Made by a program: the position numbers and the translations under genes
Notes under the pieces: model-generated
What the model was told of the DNA's origin: nothing
Database searches by the model: none
The model's input: only the letters and a program-made list of their open reading frames with translations
From: an uncultured Oscillospiraceae bacterium
GTDB lineage: Bacteria > Bacillota > Clostridia > Oscillospirales > Acutalibacteraceae
Reading direction: 5' to 3'
Assembly: GCA_900549945.1 (NCBI GenBank)
Contig: URQJ01000038.1
Location: 1-12,466 of the forward strand
DNA length: 12,466 bases
In this document: in pieces, positions 1 to 6,804 of the stretch
Layout: every line of letters starts with the position of its first letter
How positions within the stretch are numbered: the stretch's first letter is position 1

Positions 1-243
1 GTGCTGACCCCGGTTTCGGAGCAGGGGGCGCTCGAAACCGTGATCGAGCTGCCCGAGGCCGTCGCCGCGCCGGTGGAAAAGGGGCAGCCTGTCGGTACAG
101 TCCGTGTCCTGCGCGGCGGGGAGACCGTGCAGGAGATCCCGATCACGGCGGCGGAAAGTGCCGAAGCGATCACGTTCGGCTCAGCATTTCAGTATTTATT
201 GAGCTGGTTTTTCCGCGCCGCGGCGCCGGGCGCGCCGGGCTAA
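1..243 (+). CDS. D-alanyl-D-alanine carboxypeptidase (PBP5/DacA-type), C-terminal fragment
   Basis: The gene enters from outside the window, and only its last 80 codons are present. The GTG at position 1 is simply where the sequence begins, not a start. The fragment matches the C-terminal beta-sandwich domain of low-molecular-weight penicillin-binding proteins. It has alternating strands with the family phrase 'APVEKGQPVGTVRVL' near residues 23-37, then a segment 'IPITAAESAEAITF' and a hydrophobic/aromatic tail (FQYLLSWFF), likely the amphipathic membrane anchor. These enzymes trim the terminal D-Ala from peptidoglycan pentapeptides at the outer face of the membrane. The catalytic SxxK, SxN and KTG motifs lie upstream and cannot be checked. 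The tail ends in a low-complexity Ala/Pro/Gly stretch. The family call rests on this accessory domain alone, so the exact paralogue is open. Confidence 0.72.
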   Translation: MLTPVSEQGALETVIELPEAVAAPVEKGQPVGTVRVLRGGETVQEIPITAAESAEAITFGSAFQYLLSWFFRAAAPGAPG

Positions 244-277
244 AATCAAACTTTTTGTGAAACCGAGTATTCAAGTC

Positions 278-306
278 TTGAAAAGTGCCACAAAATATTG
301 TAGAAT
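278..306 (+). promoter_or_regulatory. Sigma-A promoter for pgi
   Basis: A -35 box TTGAAA (278-283) and a -10 box TAGAAT (301-306) are separated by 17 bp. They lie in the AT-rich gap between the carboxypeptidase gene and pgi. The predicted start near 313 gives a leader of about 57 nt. A 13-bp odd-centred palindrome, TTCAAGTCTTGAA (270-282), overlaps the -35 box and could be an operator. Confidence 0.75.
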
Positions 307-369
307 GAAAACATCAAAAGTGTTCGACAATTCCGTTTGTTAAAAGTAAACAGGCAGGAGGCAGTAAAA

Positions 370-1710
370 ATGTCGTTAAAATTGGAATGCGGGTATTTGA
401 AGGGCTTTGTTCAGGAGCACGAATATGAAGCGATCGCACCGCAGGTGGAAAGTGCGCACAAGCTGCTGGAATCCGGCGAGGGTCCCGGCAATGATTTTCT
501 CGGCTGGGTGACGCTCCCGACCGATTATGACAAGGAAGAGTTCGCGCGCATCAAGGCGGCGGCCGAGCGCATCAAGAAGAATACAGAGGTTTTCATCGTC
601 ATCGGCATCGGCGGCTCGTACCTCGGCGCCCGCGCGGCGATCGAGTTTTTGAAAAGCGAAAACTACAACGCGCTGAAGAAGGATACGCCGGACATCTATT
701 TCACCGGCAACAGCATCTCCTCCTCCGCGCTGGCGGAGCTCGTGCAGATCTGCGAGGGCCGCGACATTTCGATCAACATGATCTCGAAGTCCGGCACCAC
801 GACCGAGCCGGCGATCGCGTTCCGCGTGTTCCGCGAGATCATCGAAAAGAAGTACGGCAAGGAAGAGGCGAAGAAGCGCATTTTCTGCACGACCGACAAG
901 GCGCGCGGCACGCTGAAGCACCTCGCGGACGAAGAAGGCTATGAGACCTTCGTCGTGCCGGACGACGTGGGCGGCCGTTATTCGGTGCTTACCGCGGTCG
1001 GCCTGCTGCCGATCGCCGTCGCGGGCGCGGACATCGACGCGCTGATGGCGGGCGCCAGAAAGGCGCAGGCGGCGTACAGCAATCCGAATCTCGAGGAGAA
1101 CGACTGCTACAAGTACGCGGCGATCCGCAATATCCTCTACAACAAGGGCAAGAGCACCGAGATCATGGTCAGCTACGAGCCCTCCTACACGCTGATGAAC
1201 GAGTGGTGGAAGCAGCTCTACGGCGAGAGCGAGGGCAAGGACGGCAAGGGCCTGTTCCCGGCGTCCGTCGTTTTCTCGACCGATCTGCACTCGATGGGCC
1301 AGTATATTCAGGACGGCCGCCGCGATCTCTTTGAGACCGTCGTGCTGTTTGAAAAGCCGAAGCACGAGATCGTCATCGGCAACGACCCGGCGAATGTCGA
1401 CGGCCTCAACTTCCTCGAGGGCCGCAGCATGGCCTACATCAACCGCAAGGCGTTTGAGGGCACCGTGCTCGCGCACAACGACGGCGGCGTGCCGAACATC
1501 GTTTTGAACGCGCCCGATTTCTCCGAGGATACGCTTGGCCAGCTCATCTACTTCTTTGAGCGCGCCTGCGCGATTTCCGGCTACATGCTCGGCGTGAACC
1601 CGTTCAACCAGCCCGGCGTGGAAAGCTACAAGAAAAACATGTTCGCGCTGCTCGGCAAGCCCGGCTACGAGGGCGAGAAGGAAGCGCTGGAAGCGCGCCT
1701 TTCAAAATAA
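370..1710 (+). CDS. pgi: Glucose-6-phosphate isomerase
   Basis: The product interconverts glucose-6-phosphate and fructose-6-phosphate in cytoplasmic glycolysis and gluconeogenesis. The 446-residue protein has the usual length of the short bacterial form. Visible family motifs are GIGGSYLGA (79-87), SKSGTTTE (139-146, the sugar-phosphate-binding loop), [10 protein letters not shown] (285-294, with the likely catalytic Glu286), His307 in 'DLHSMGQY', and the C-terminal 'GVESYKKNM' with likely catalytic Lys421. The start is the ATG at 370, which has AGGAGG (356-361) 8 nt upstream. The same frame is open back to 337, but that start has no ribosome binding site and adds 11 non-conserved residues. 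The gene has its own promoter. No terminator is visible in the 53 nt before the next gene, so read-through into that gene is likely. Confidence 0.97.
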   Translation: MSLKLECGYLKGFVQEHEYEAIAPQVESAHKLLESGEGPGNDFLGWVTLPTDYDKEEFARIKAAAERIKKNTEVFIVIGIGGSYLGARAAIEFLKSENYNALKKDTPDIYFTGNSISSSALAELVQICEGRDISINMISKSGTTTEPAIAFRVFREIIEKKYGKEEAKKRIFCTTDKARGTLKHLADEEGYETFVVPDDVGGRYSVLTAVGLLPIAVAGADIDALMAGARKAQAAYSNPNLEENDCYKYAAIRNILYNKGKSTEIMVSYEPSYTLMNEWWKQLYGESEGKDGKGLFPASVVFSTDLHSMGQYIQDGRRDLFETVVLFEKPKHEIVIGNDPANVDGLNFLEGRSMAYINRKAFEGTVLAHNDGGVPNIVLNAPDFSEDTLGQLIYFFERACAISGYMLGVNPFNQPGVESYKKNMFALLGKPGYEGEKEALEARLSK

Positions 1711-1763
1711 TTCAGGCGTAAATCCGTTTATGCGGAATATAAAATATTCAGGAGGACTTCATT

Positions 1764-2177
1764 ATGATCACTCTCTTAATTGGTAAAAAGGGCTCCGGCA
1801 AGACGAAGAAGCTCATCGAGCTCGCGAACGAGGCCGTCAAGAATTCGAACGGCAACGTCGTCGTCATCGAAAAGAGCCTCAAGCTTACATATGATATTTC
1901 CCACAAGGCCCGTCTCGTCGATTCCGATGCGTACAGCATCGAGGGTCTCGACGCGCTCGTCGGCTTCGTCAGCGGCATCTGCGCGGCGAACTACGACGTG
2001 ACCGACGTGTTTGTGGATTCCACGCTGAAGATCACCGGCAACGGCGTCAGCGACGTTGAGGCGCTCACGATGAAGCTCAAGGCGCTCAGCGAAACGGCCA
2101 ATGCGAACATCTGCCTGCTGATTTCCGCCGCTCAGGAGGAGCTTCCGGAGTCCGTGCTGGAGTACGTCGGCAAGTAA
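1764..2177 (+). CDS. Small P-loop NTPase-like protein, function unknown
   Basis: This 137-residue protein begins almost at once with a Walker A motif, GKKGSGKT (residues 7-14), on a hydrophobic first strand (MITLLI). A later hydrophobic strand ending in acid, 'VTDVFVDS' (about 84-91), could serve as Walker B. No switch, lid or DNA-binding motif stands out. It is much shorter than most P-loop ATPases and may be a minimal nucleotide-binding domain. I recognise it only as a conserved hypothetical of the Clostridia type; such proteins are sometimes labelled PilT-like, which I would not trust. The ATG at 1764 has AGGAGG (1750-1755) 8 nt before it. The gene follows pgi by 53 nt with no clear promoter or terminator between them, and a strong terminator follows it. 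The two genes are therefore probably cotranscribed. Confidence 0.85.
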   Translation: MITLLIGKKGSGKTKKLIELANEAVKNSNGNVVVIEKSLKLTYDISHKARLVDSDAYSIEGLDALVGFVSGICAANYDVTDVFVDSTLKITGNGVSDVEALTMKLKALSETANANICLLISAAQEELPESVLEYVGK

Positions 2178-2224
2178 AACCGGCAGGAGAAGCAGAGCGG
2201 TTTTCCGGCTGTGCAGAAAAAATC

Positions 2225-2263
2225 GGCGCTTCGGCGGAGACAGACCCGCCGAACGCCTTTTTT
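2225..2263 (+). terminator. Rho-independent terminator after the P-loop gene
   Basis: The stem is GGCG plus TTCGGCGG (2225-2237, with one bulged C at 2229) paired with CCGCCGAA plus CGCC (2246-2257). The loop is 8 nt and six T residues follow (2258-2263). A second small hairpin, GGCGG/CCGCC (2266-2279), precedes a T5 run at 2283-2287, giving a tandem arrangement. It separates the pgi unit from yceD. Confidence 0.9.
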
Positions 2264-2298
2264 CGGGCGGAAACCCGCCGGATTTTTCAAACTTTTCC

Positions 2299-2327
2299 TT
2301 GACAAAAGCCCGTCTGGTATTTATAAT
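2299..2327 (+). promoter_or_regulatory. Consensus sigma-A promoter for yceD-rpmF
   Basis: A perfect TTGACA (2299-2304) and a perfect TATAAT (2322-2327) are separated by 17 bp. Transcription should begin near 2334, only about 19 nt before the chosen yceD start. This is the strongest-looking promoter in the window, as expected for a ribosomal protein operon. Confidence 0.93.
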
Positions 2328-2352
2328 ATATCAGTACGGTATGAGGATACCC

Positions 2353-2850
2353 ATGCTTATCGAGTTGAAGAAGTATTTTTCGGGAGAGGACGTTTCCCAG
2401 CATATCGATTACACGATCGACCTGTCCGGCGTGGAGATCGACGGCGCGAAGCCGTTTGTTTCCCCGGTGCATGTCGTGGGTGATATCAAGGCGTTTGCGT
2501 CCAGTGCAGAGCTGCATGTCACCGTCAGCTATGCGTTTTCGATGCCGTGCAACAGGTGCCTGACAGAGAGCAGGAAGGAGCTTTCGCACAGCATATCTCA
2601 CGTGCTGGTGAACAAGCTGAACGATGAGGAGGACTTCGACGATTATATTGTCGTCGAGGGCGAAACGCTCGATTTGGACGAGCTGATCTATTCCGACATC
2701 ATTCTTCTGACGCCCTCGAAATACGTCTGTAAGGAGGATTGCAGGGGGCTTTGCCCGACCTGCGGGAAGAACCTCAATGAAGGCGACTGCGCCTGTGCGA
2801 AGCAGCAGGCAGACCCCCGCATGGAGGCCCTGCGCGCGCTGCTCCAATGA
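2353..2850 (+). CDS. yceD: YceD family protein (DUF177), large-subunit rRNA accumulation protein
   Basis: The product is a 165-residue YceD/DUF177 protein. The family is linked to 23S rRNA accumulation and is almost always encoded directly before rpmF, as here. Cysteines are arranged as CNRC (66-69) and a C-terminal cluster Cys126, Cys130, Cys134, Cys137, Cys146 and Cys148 inside 'CKEDCRGLCPTCGKN', suggesting bound zinc. The C-terminal 'DPRMEALRALL' is typical of the family. The start is the ATG at 2353, with GAGGA 5 nt upstream. The frame stays open back to a TTG at 2299, but that TTG is part of the -35 box and cannot be in the mRNA. The ATG at 2341 would leave almost no leader. rpmF follows after 45 nt in the same transcript. 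Confidence 0.9.
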   Translation: MLIELKKYFSGEDVSQHIDYTIDLSGVEIDGAKPFVSPVHVVGDIKAFASSAELHVTVSYAFSMPCNRCLTESRKELSHSISHVLVNKLNDEEDFDDYIVVEGETLDLDELIYSDIILLTPSKYVCKEDCRGLCPTCGKNLNEGDCACAKQQADPRMEALRALLQ

Positions 2851-2895
2851 TTTTGGATCACCAAAGATTTAGTTTACTATAAGGAGGTGCTGACG

Positions 2896-3078
2896 ATGGC
2901 GGTACCCAAGAGAAAAGTGTCCAGTGCCAGACAGAATAAGAGACGTTCCAACGTGTGGAAGCTTAACGCTCCTGCCCTTATGAAATGCCCGCAGTGCGGA
3001 GAGTATAAGACACCTCACAGGGTTTGCGGTAACTGCGGTTACTACAACGGCAGAGAAGTTGTTAAAAAGGAAGCATAA
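2896..3078 (+). CDS. rpmF: 50S ribosomal protein L32
   Basis: This 60-residue protein begins [18 protein letters not shown], the signature of bacterial L32. It carries a four-cysteine zinc ribbon, CPQC (31-34) and CGNC (44-47), so it is the zinc-binding (C+) form rather than the cysteine-free one. It is a structural protein of the large ribosomal subunit. The ATG at 2896 sits 7 nt after a full AAGGAGGT (2881-2888), among the strongest ribosome binding sites here. A frame-compatible GTG at 2887 lies inside that site and is rejected. The gene is second in the yceD-rpmF unit and is followed by a terminator. Confidence 0.98.
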   Translation: MAVPKRKVSSARQNKRRSNVWKLNAPALMKCPQCGEYKTPHRVCGNCGYYNGREVVKKEA

Positions 3079-3104
3079 TTTTGCCTGAAACAATATTGTG
3101 CAAG

Positions 3105-3147
3105 ATAGAGAAGGGGCAGATTTTTGCTCCTTCTCTATTGTTTTTTT
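3105..3147 (+). terminator. Rho-independent terminator after rpmF
   Basis: A 13-bp stem, ATAGAGAAGGGGC (3105-3117) with GCTCCTTCTCTAT (3126-3138), contains one G-T wobble and has an 8-nt loop. Seven T residues follow (3141-3147). It ends the yceD-rpmF transcript, although the next gene has no obvious promoter after it, so partial read-through is possible. Confidence 0.92.
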
Positions 3148-3185
3148 GAAGATGCGGCGCCGCGCGCGGAGGGGAGGCGGATTTT

Positions 3186-4508
3186 ATGGCGGTAAAAATA
3201 TTCGGCGTTGAGCCGCGCAGCCTTGCGGAACGCGCCGGGATGGAAAAGGGCGACAGCCTGATCTCGATCAACGGCCATGTGATCGGCGATATCCTCGACT
3301 TCCGCTTCCGCGAGACGAGCACGCACCTGACCGTTGTCTTTGAAAAGCCGGACGGGCGGCGTGTGGAGGAAAAAATCGTCAAGGCGCAGTACGGCGCGCT
3401 CGGCCTCGAATTTGAGACGTACCTCATGGACAAGCAGCGCGCATGCCGCAACAAGTGCGTTTTCTGCTTCATCGACCAGCTTCCGCCGGGGATGCGCGAG
3501 ACGCTGTATTTCAAGGACGACGACGCGCGGCTCTCGTTTCTCTTCGGCAACTACATCACGCTGACGAATATCGACGACCGCGAGATCGACCGCATCATCG
3601 AGATGCACATCAGCCCGATCAACATCTCGGTGCACACGATGAATCCCGCGCTGCGCTGCAAAATGATGCACAACCGCTTTGCGGGCGACGCGCTGCGCCA
3701 CGTGCGGCGCCTTGCAGCGCACAACATCCGGCTGAACTGCCAGATCGTGCTGTGCCCCGGCCTGAACGACGGCGCCGAGCTCGAATACACGCTTTCTGAA
3801 ATGCGCGGCCTCGGCGAGTGCCTGCAAAGCGTCGCCTGCGTGCCCGTGGGGCTGACGCGCTACCGCGAGGGGCTGTACCCGCTCGTGCCGTTTGACCGGG
3901 CCTCAGCCGGCGCGGCGATCGACGTGCTCGAGCGCTGGGGCGACCGCTTCAAGGCGGAACGCGGCATGCGCACGGTCTACCCGAGCGACGAATTCTACCT
4001 GATTGCGGGGCGCGCGCTGCCGCCGTACGATTTCTACGAGGATTTCCCGCAGATCGAAAACGGCGTCGGCATGCTGCGCGATCTGGAGGAGGAGCTGACT
4101 TGGGCGCTCGAGGAACTGCCGGGGCAGAGGCTCCGCCGGCGCGTGACGATCCCGACGGGCGAGGCGGCGTTCGAGTTCCTGAACGGCCTTTTCGACCGCG
4201 TGCGTGCGCAGTTTCCGGGGATTGAGATCAATCTGGTCCCGGTGAAAAACGACTTTTTCGGCGGCACGGTCGATGTGACCGGCCTTTTGGTCGGGCGGGA
4301 CCTCGTGCGGCGGCTCCGTGATGAAAACCTCGGCGACGAGATTTTGATCCCGAGTGCGATGCTGATGGCCGACGAGGACGTGTTTTTGGACGATATGACG
4401 CTGGAAGCGCTCGGCCGCGCGCTGGGGGTTCCGGCAAAACGCATGCAGAAGGATGCCGGCGGCGAGCTGCGGGACATCTTAGGCCCGCTGCCGGAAACGA
4501 TAGAGTAA
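3186..4508 (+). CDS. DUF512 protein with N-terminal PDZ-like and radical-SAM-like Fe-S domains
   Basis: The 440-residue protein has an N-terminal PDZ-like segment (about 1-65, with 'EPRSLAERAGMEKGDSLISINGH'). A cysteine motif CxxxCxxC follows (Cys87, Cys91, Cys94 in 'ACRNKCVFCF') and then a radical-SAM-like barrel region with 'LCPGLNDG'. The C-terminal half (about 230-430) matches DUF512. The cysteine motif is the classic site for a 4Fe-4S cluster that binds S-adenosylmethionine. The reaction is unknown to me, and the family is usually annotated only as a conserved Fe-S oxidoreductase. The ATG at 3186 follows a purine-rich GGGAGG (3172-3177) by 8 nt. The stop codon overlaps the ribosome binding site of der, so the two are tightly linked, and plsY follows. 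No clear promoter is seen between the rpmF terminator and this gene. Confidence 0.9.
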   Translation: MAVKIFGVEPRSLAERAGMEKGDSLISINGHVIGDILDFRFRETSTHLTVVFEKPDGRRVEEKIVKAQYGALGLEFETYLMDKQRACRNKCVFCFIDQLPPGMRETLYFKDDDARLSFLFGNYITLTNIDDREIDRIIEMHISPINISVHTMNPALRCKMMHNRFAGDALRHVRRLAAHNIRLNCQIVLCPGLNDGAELEYTLSEMRGLGECLQSVACVPVGLTRYREGLYPLVPFDRASAGAAIDVLERWGDRFKAERGMRTVYPSDEFYLIAGRALPPYDFYEDFPQIENGVGMLRDLEEELTWALEELPGQRLRRRVTIPTGEAAFEFLNGLFDRVRAQFPGIEINLVPVKNDFFGGTVDVTGLLVGRDLVRRLRDENLGDEILIPSAMLMADEDVFLDDMTLEALGRALGVPAKRMQKDAGGELRDILGPLPETIE

Positions 4509-4521
4509 AGGAGGAAACGGA

Positions 4522-5850
4522 ATGTCAAAACCGATCGTGGCGATTGTCGGCAGACCGAACGTCGGCAAATCGACCCTGTTCAACAAGCTGATCGGGCAGC
4601 GCCTTTCCATTGTGGAGGATACGCCGGGCGTCACGCGAGACCGTATTTTCGGCGAGTGCGAGTGGAAAAACCGCCGGTTTTCCCTTGTCGATACGGGCGG
4701 TATCGAGCCGGAATCGAAGGATGTGATCCTTTCGCAGATGCGCACGCAGGCGCAGATCGCGATCGATTCCGCGGATGTGATCGTCTTTGTGACCGACGTG
4801 CGCACCGGCATGGTGGCGACGGACCTCAACATCGCGCAGATGCTCCAGCGCAGCAATGTACCGGTCGTTGTCTGCGTCAATAAATGCGACACGGTCGGCG
4901 AGCCGCCGGCGGATTTCTACGAGTTCTACAACCTCGGCCTCGGCGACCCGGTGCAGGTTTCCTCGGTGCATGGCCACGGTACCGGCGATCTGCTGGACGC
5001 CGTTCTCGAGCATCTGCCAGAGGCGCAGGCGGAGGAAGAGGAGAGCGAGATCATCAAGGTGGCGGTTATCGGCAAGCCGAACGTCGGCAAGTCGTCGCTT
5101 GTCAACCGCGTTTCCGGCGAGAACCGCTGCATCGTTTCCGATATTGCGGGCACGACGCGCGACGCCGTGGATACGACGATCGAGAACAAATTCGGCACGT
5201 TCACCTTCATCGATACGGCCGGCCTGCGCCGCAAGAGCCGCGTGGAGGATTCCATCGAGCACTACAGCAATCTGCGCGCGGAGATGGCGGTCGACCGCGC
5301 CGACGTCTGCGTGATTCTGATCGACGCGACGGTCGGCTTCACCGAGCAGGATTCGAAGGTCGCGGGCATCGCGCACGAGGCCGGCAAGGGCTGCGTGATC
5401 GCGGTCAACAAATGGGACGCAGTGGAGAAGGACGACAAGACGATGCAGACGTACCGCGCGAAGCTTGAAAAGGATTTCGCGTTCATGTCCTACGCGCCGA
5501 TCATCTTTATCTCCGCGCAGACCGGCCAGCGGCTCGACCGGCTTTTCGAGCTGATCCGCCATGTGGCCTCGAGCAACGCGATGCGCATCACGACCGGCAC
5601 GCTGAACGACATCCTCGCGCAGGCGACGGCGCGCGTGCAGCCGCCGACCGACAAGGGCAAGCGCCTGAAGATCTACTACATGACGCAGGCTTCGACGAAG
5701 CCGCCCACGTTTATCTGCTTCGTGAACTCGAAGGAGCTCTTCCACTTTTCCTACCAGCGGTATCTCGAGAACCGGATCCGCGAGATTTTCGGCCTCGAAG
5801 GCACGCCGGTGCGCATGATCGTGCGCGAGCGCGGCGAGAAGGAAGGGTGA
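4522..5850 (+). CDS. der: Ribosome biogenesis GTPase Der (EngA)
   Basis: This 442-residue protein has two tandem GTPase domains and a C-terminal KH-like domain, the architecture unique to Der/EngA. The first P-loop is GRPNVGKST (10-18), with the typical 'DTGG' G3 motif and 'NKCD' G4. The second is GKPNVGKSS (184-192), with 'DTAG' and 'NKWD'. The KH-like region covers roughly the last 90 residues. Der is an essential GTPase for maturation of the 50S subunit. The ribosome binding site AAAGGAGG (4507-4514) overlaps the stop codon of the DUF512 gene, and plsY starts 3 nt after the der stop. All three genes are therefore probably translated from one message. Length and motifs are complete. Confidence 0.98.
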   Translation: MSKPIVAIVGRPNVGKSTLFNKLIGQRLSIVEDTPGVTRDRIFGECEWKNRRFSLVDTGGIEPESKDVILSQMRTQAQIAIDSADVIVFVTDVRTGMVATDLNIAQMLQRSNVPVVVCVNKCDTVGEPPADFYEFYNLGLGDPVQVSSVHGHGTGDLLDAVLEHLPEAQAEEEESEIIKVAVIGKPNVGKSSLVNRVSGENRCIVSDIAGTTRDAVDTTIENKFGTFTFIDTAGLRRKSRVEDSIEHYSNLRAEMAVDRADVCVILIDATVGFTEQDSKVAGIAHEAGKGCVIAVNKWDAVEKDDKTMQTYRAKLEKDFAFMSYAPIIFISAQTGQRLDRLFELIRHVASSNAMRITTGTLNDILAQATARVQPPTDKGKRLKIYYMTQASTKPPTFICFVNSKELFHFSYQRYLENRIREIFGLEGTPVRMIVRERGEKEG

Positions 5851-5853
5851 TGT

Positions 5854-6549
5854 ATGGCAAATTTTGAAGCGCTGATTCTCCCGCTGCTGCTCGTGGCCGC
5901 GGCGGGCTACCTGCTTGGCAGCATCAGCTTTGCGATCATCCTGACGCGCGTTTTTGCGCACGAGGACGTGCGCAGCCACGGCAGCGGCAATGCGGGTGCG
6001 ACGAACGTGCTGCGCGTCGCCGGAAAAAAAGCCTCCGCGCTGACCTTTCTCTGCGACTTTTTGAAGTGCGCGCTGAGCGTTGCGATCGGCTATTACGCGC
6101 TGCATTTCATCTGCTTGGCGAACGGCATCGACCCGGTGCTGGCGCGTCTGGGCATGTATGCGGCGGGCTTCTGCTGCATCATCGGGCATATGTATCCGCT
6201 TTACTTCGGCTTTCGCGGCGGCAAGGGCGTCGTGACGGCGGCGGCGATGATCCTTCTTCTGGACTGGCGCGTGTTCCTGATCTGCTTCGCCTTTTTCGCG
6301 CTGGTTTTTGCGTGGAAGAAAACGGTCTCGCTCGCCTCGATCTGCGGCTGCCTGCTGTACCCGATCGTCACGTTTTTCATCACATTTTTTATCGATTATA
6401 AAATCGGCGGCCTCCCGGGCTTCTATGTCGCGATGGCGACCGCGGTGGCGGCGCTGATCGGCGCCACGGTCATTGTCAAGCACAGAGCGAACATCAAGCG
6501 TATCTTGGCCGGTGAGGAAAAGCCCATTTCCTTCAAAAAAGAGTCGTAA
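5854..6549 (+). CDS. plsY: Glycerol-3-phosphate acyltransferase PlsY
   Basis: PlsY moves the acyl group from acyl-phosphate to glycerol-3-phosphate, the first step of membrane phospholipid synthesis, and is an integral membrane enzyme. The 231-residue protein shows several hydrophobic segments, the first at about residues 7-30. It has the PlsY motifs GSISFA (22-27; commonly GSIPFA, so Pro is replaced by Ser), HGSGNAGATN (42-51) and 'FRGGKGVVTAA' in the second half. The basic C-terminus (HRANIKRI) is also typical. The ATG at 5854 follows a GGAAGGG site inside the end of der. Direct coupling to der is a common arrangement in Clostridia. It is the last gene of the DUF512-der-plsY unit. Confidence 0.97.
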   Translation: MANFEALILPLLLVAAAGYLLGSISFAIILTRVFAHEDVRSHGSGNAGATNVLRVAGKKASALTFLCDFLKCALSVAIGYYALHFICLANGIDPVLARLGMYAAGFCCIIGHMYPLYFGFRGGKGVVTAAAMILLLDWRVFLICFAFFALVFAWKKTVSLASICGCLLYPIVTFFITFFIDYKIGGLPGFYVAMATAVAALIGATVIVKHRANIKRILAGEEKPISFKKES

Positions 6550-6565
6550 GCTCTCGCCTTTTTTG
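6534..6565 (+). terminator. Weak hairpin at the end of plsY, possible terminator
   Basis: CAAAAAAG (6534-6541) pairs perfectly with CTTTTTTG (6558-6565) across the plsY stop codon. The T-run is part of the stem, so this is not a canonical terminator, but it could act in either direction. A second hairpin, CCTGTTT/AAACAGG (6582-6608), follows before the murA promoter. Confidence 0.35.
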
Positions 6566-6628
6566 TTGAAAACAGAATAAGCCTGTTTACATAATCGCAG
6601 AAAACAGGTCCGAAGTTCCTGCAAGATA

Positions 6629-6657
6629 TTGACTTTTTTACCGTTGTGTATTATCAT
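6629..6657 (+). promoter_or_regulatory. Sigma-A promoter for murA
   Basis: TTGACT (6629-6634) and TATCAT (6652-6657) are separated by 17 bp. The predicted start near 6664 leaves a leader of about 140 nt before the murA GTG. That is long for this window and suggests regulation in the leader. Confidence 0.8.
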
Positions 6658-6712
6658 AGTTATCGGTCATAATAAGCAAAGACTTCACTTGATTTTTATA
6701 TAAGATGAGCGG

Positions 6713-6775
6713 ATGCGCCGTCGGCTTTGGCTGCGCAGGTCTTCCGTTTCGGAAATGAAACCGGTTTGGGACCGG
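6713..6775 (+). promoter_or_regulatory. Structured 5' leader of murA (three hairpins)
   Basis: Three consecutive hairpins can be drawn. The first is TGCGC/GCGCA with an inner GTC/GGC (about 6714-6737). The second is TTCCG-TTT-CGGAA (6742-6754). The third is CCGGT-TTGGG-ACCGG (6761-6775). CTTCC (6741-6745) overlaps the second hairpin and is complementary to GGAAG (6790-6794) in the murA ribosome binding site. I do not recognise a known riboswitch class. Confidence 0.35.
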
Positions 6776-6804
6776 CGGCAAAAAGACTTGGAAGGAAAAT
6801 TATC

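Noticed and set aside
200..255. GC-rich sequence at the carboxypeptidase 3' end plus CTTTTT as a terminator
   Set aside because: Several short GC pairings are possible inside the coding end, but none leads directly into the T-run. The support was too weak to list.
2299..2352. Longer yceD starting from TTG at 2299 or ATG at 2341
   Set aside because: The TTG is the first half of the -35 box and the message starts near 2334. The ATG at 2353 has a fitting ribosome binding site and gives the family's normal length.
4525..6657. A very long minus-strand open frame (710 codons) opposite der and plsY
   Set aside because: Its translation is Arg/Ala/Asp/His-rich low-complexity sequence with no family match, and it mirrors two certain genes. 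High GC in third codon positions keeps the opposite frame open. The same holds for the minus-strand frames opposite pgi (376-1476) and murA (7087-7986).
6705..6758. A 17-codon open frame (ATG to TGA) in the murA leader as a regulatory leader peptide
   Set aside because: No ribosome binding site precedes it (only AT-rich sequence), and its codons show no run of one amino acid. Chance is the simpler explanation.
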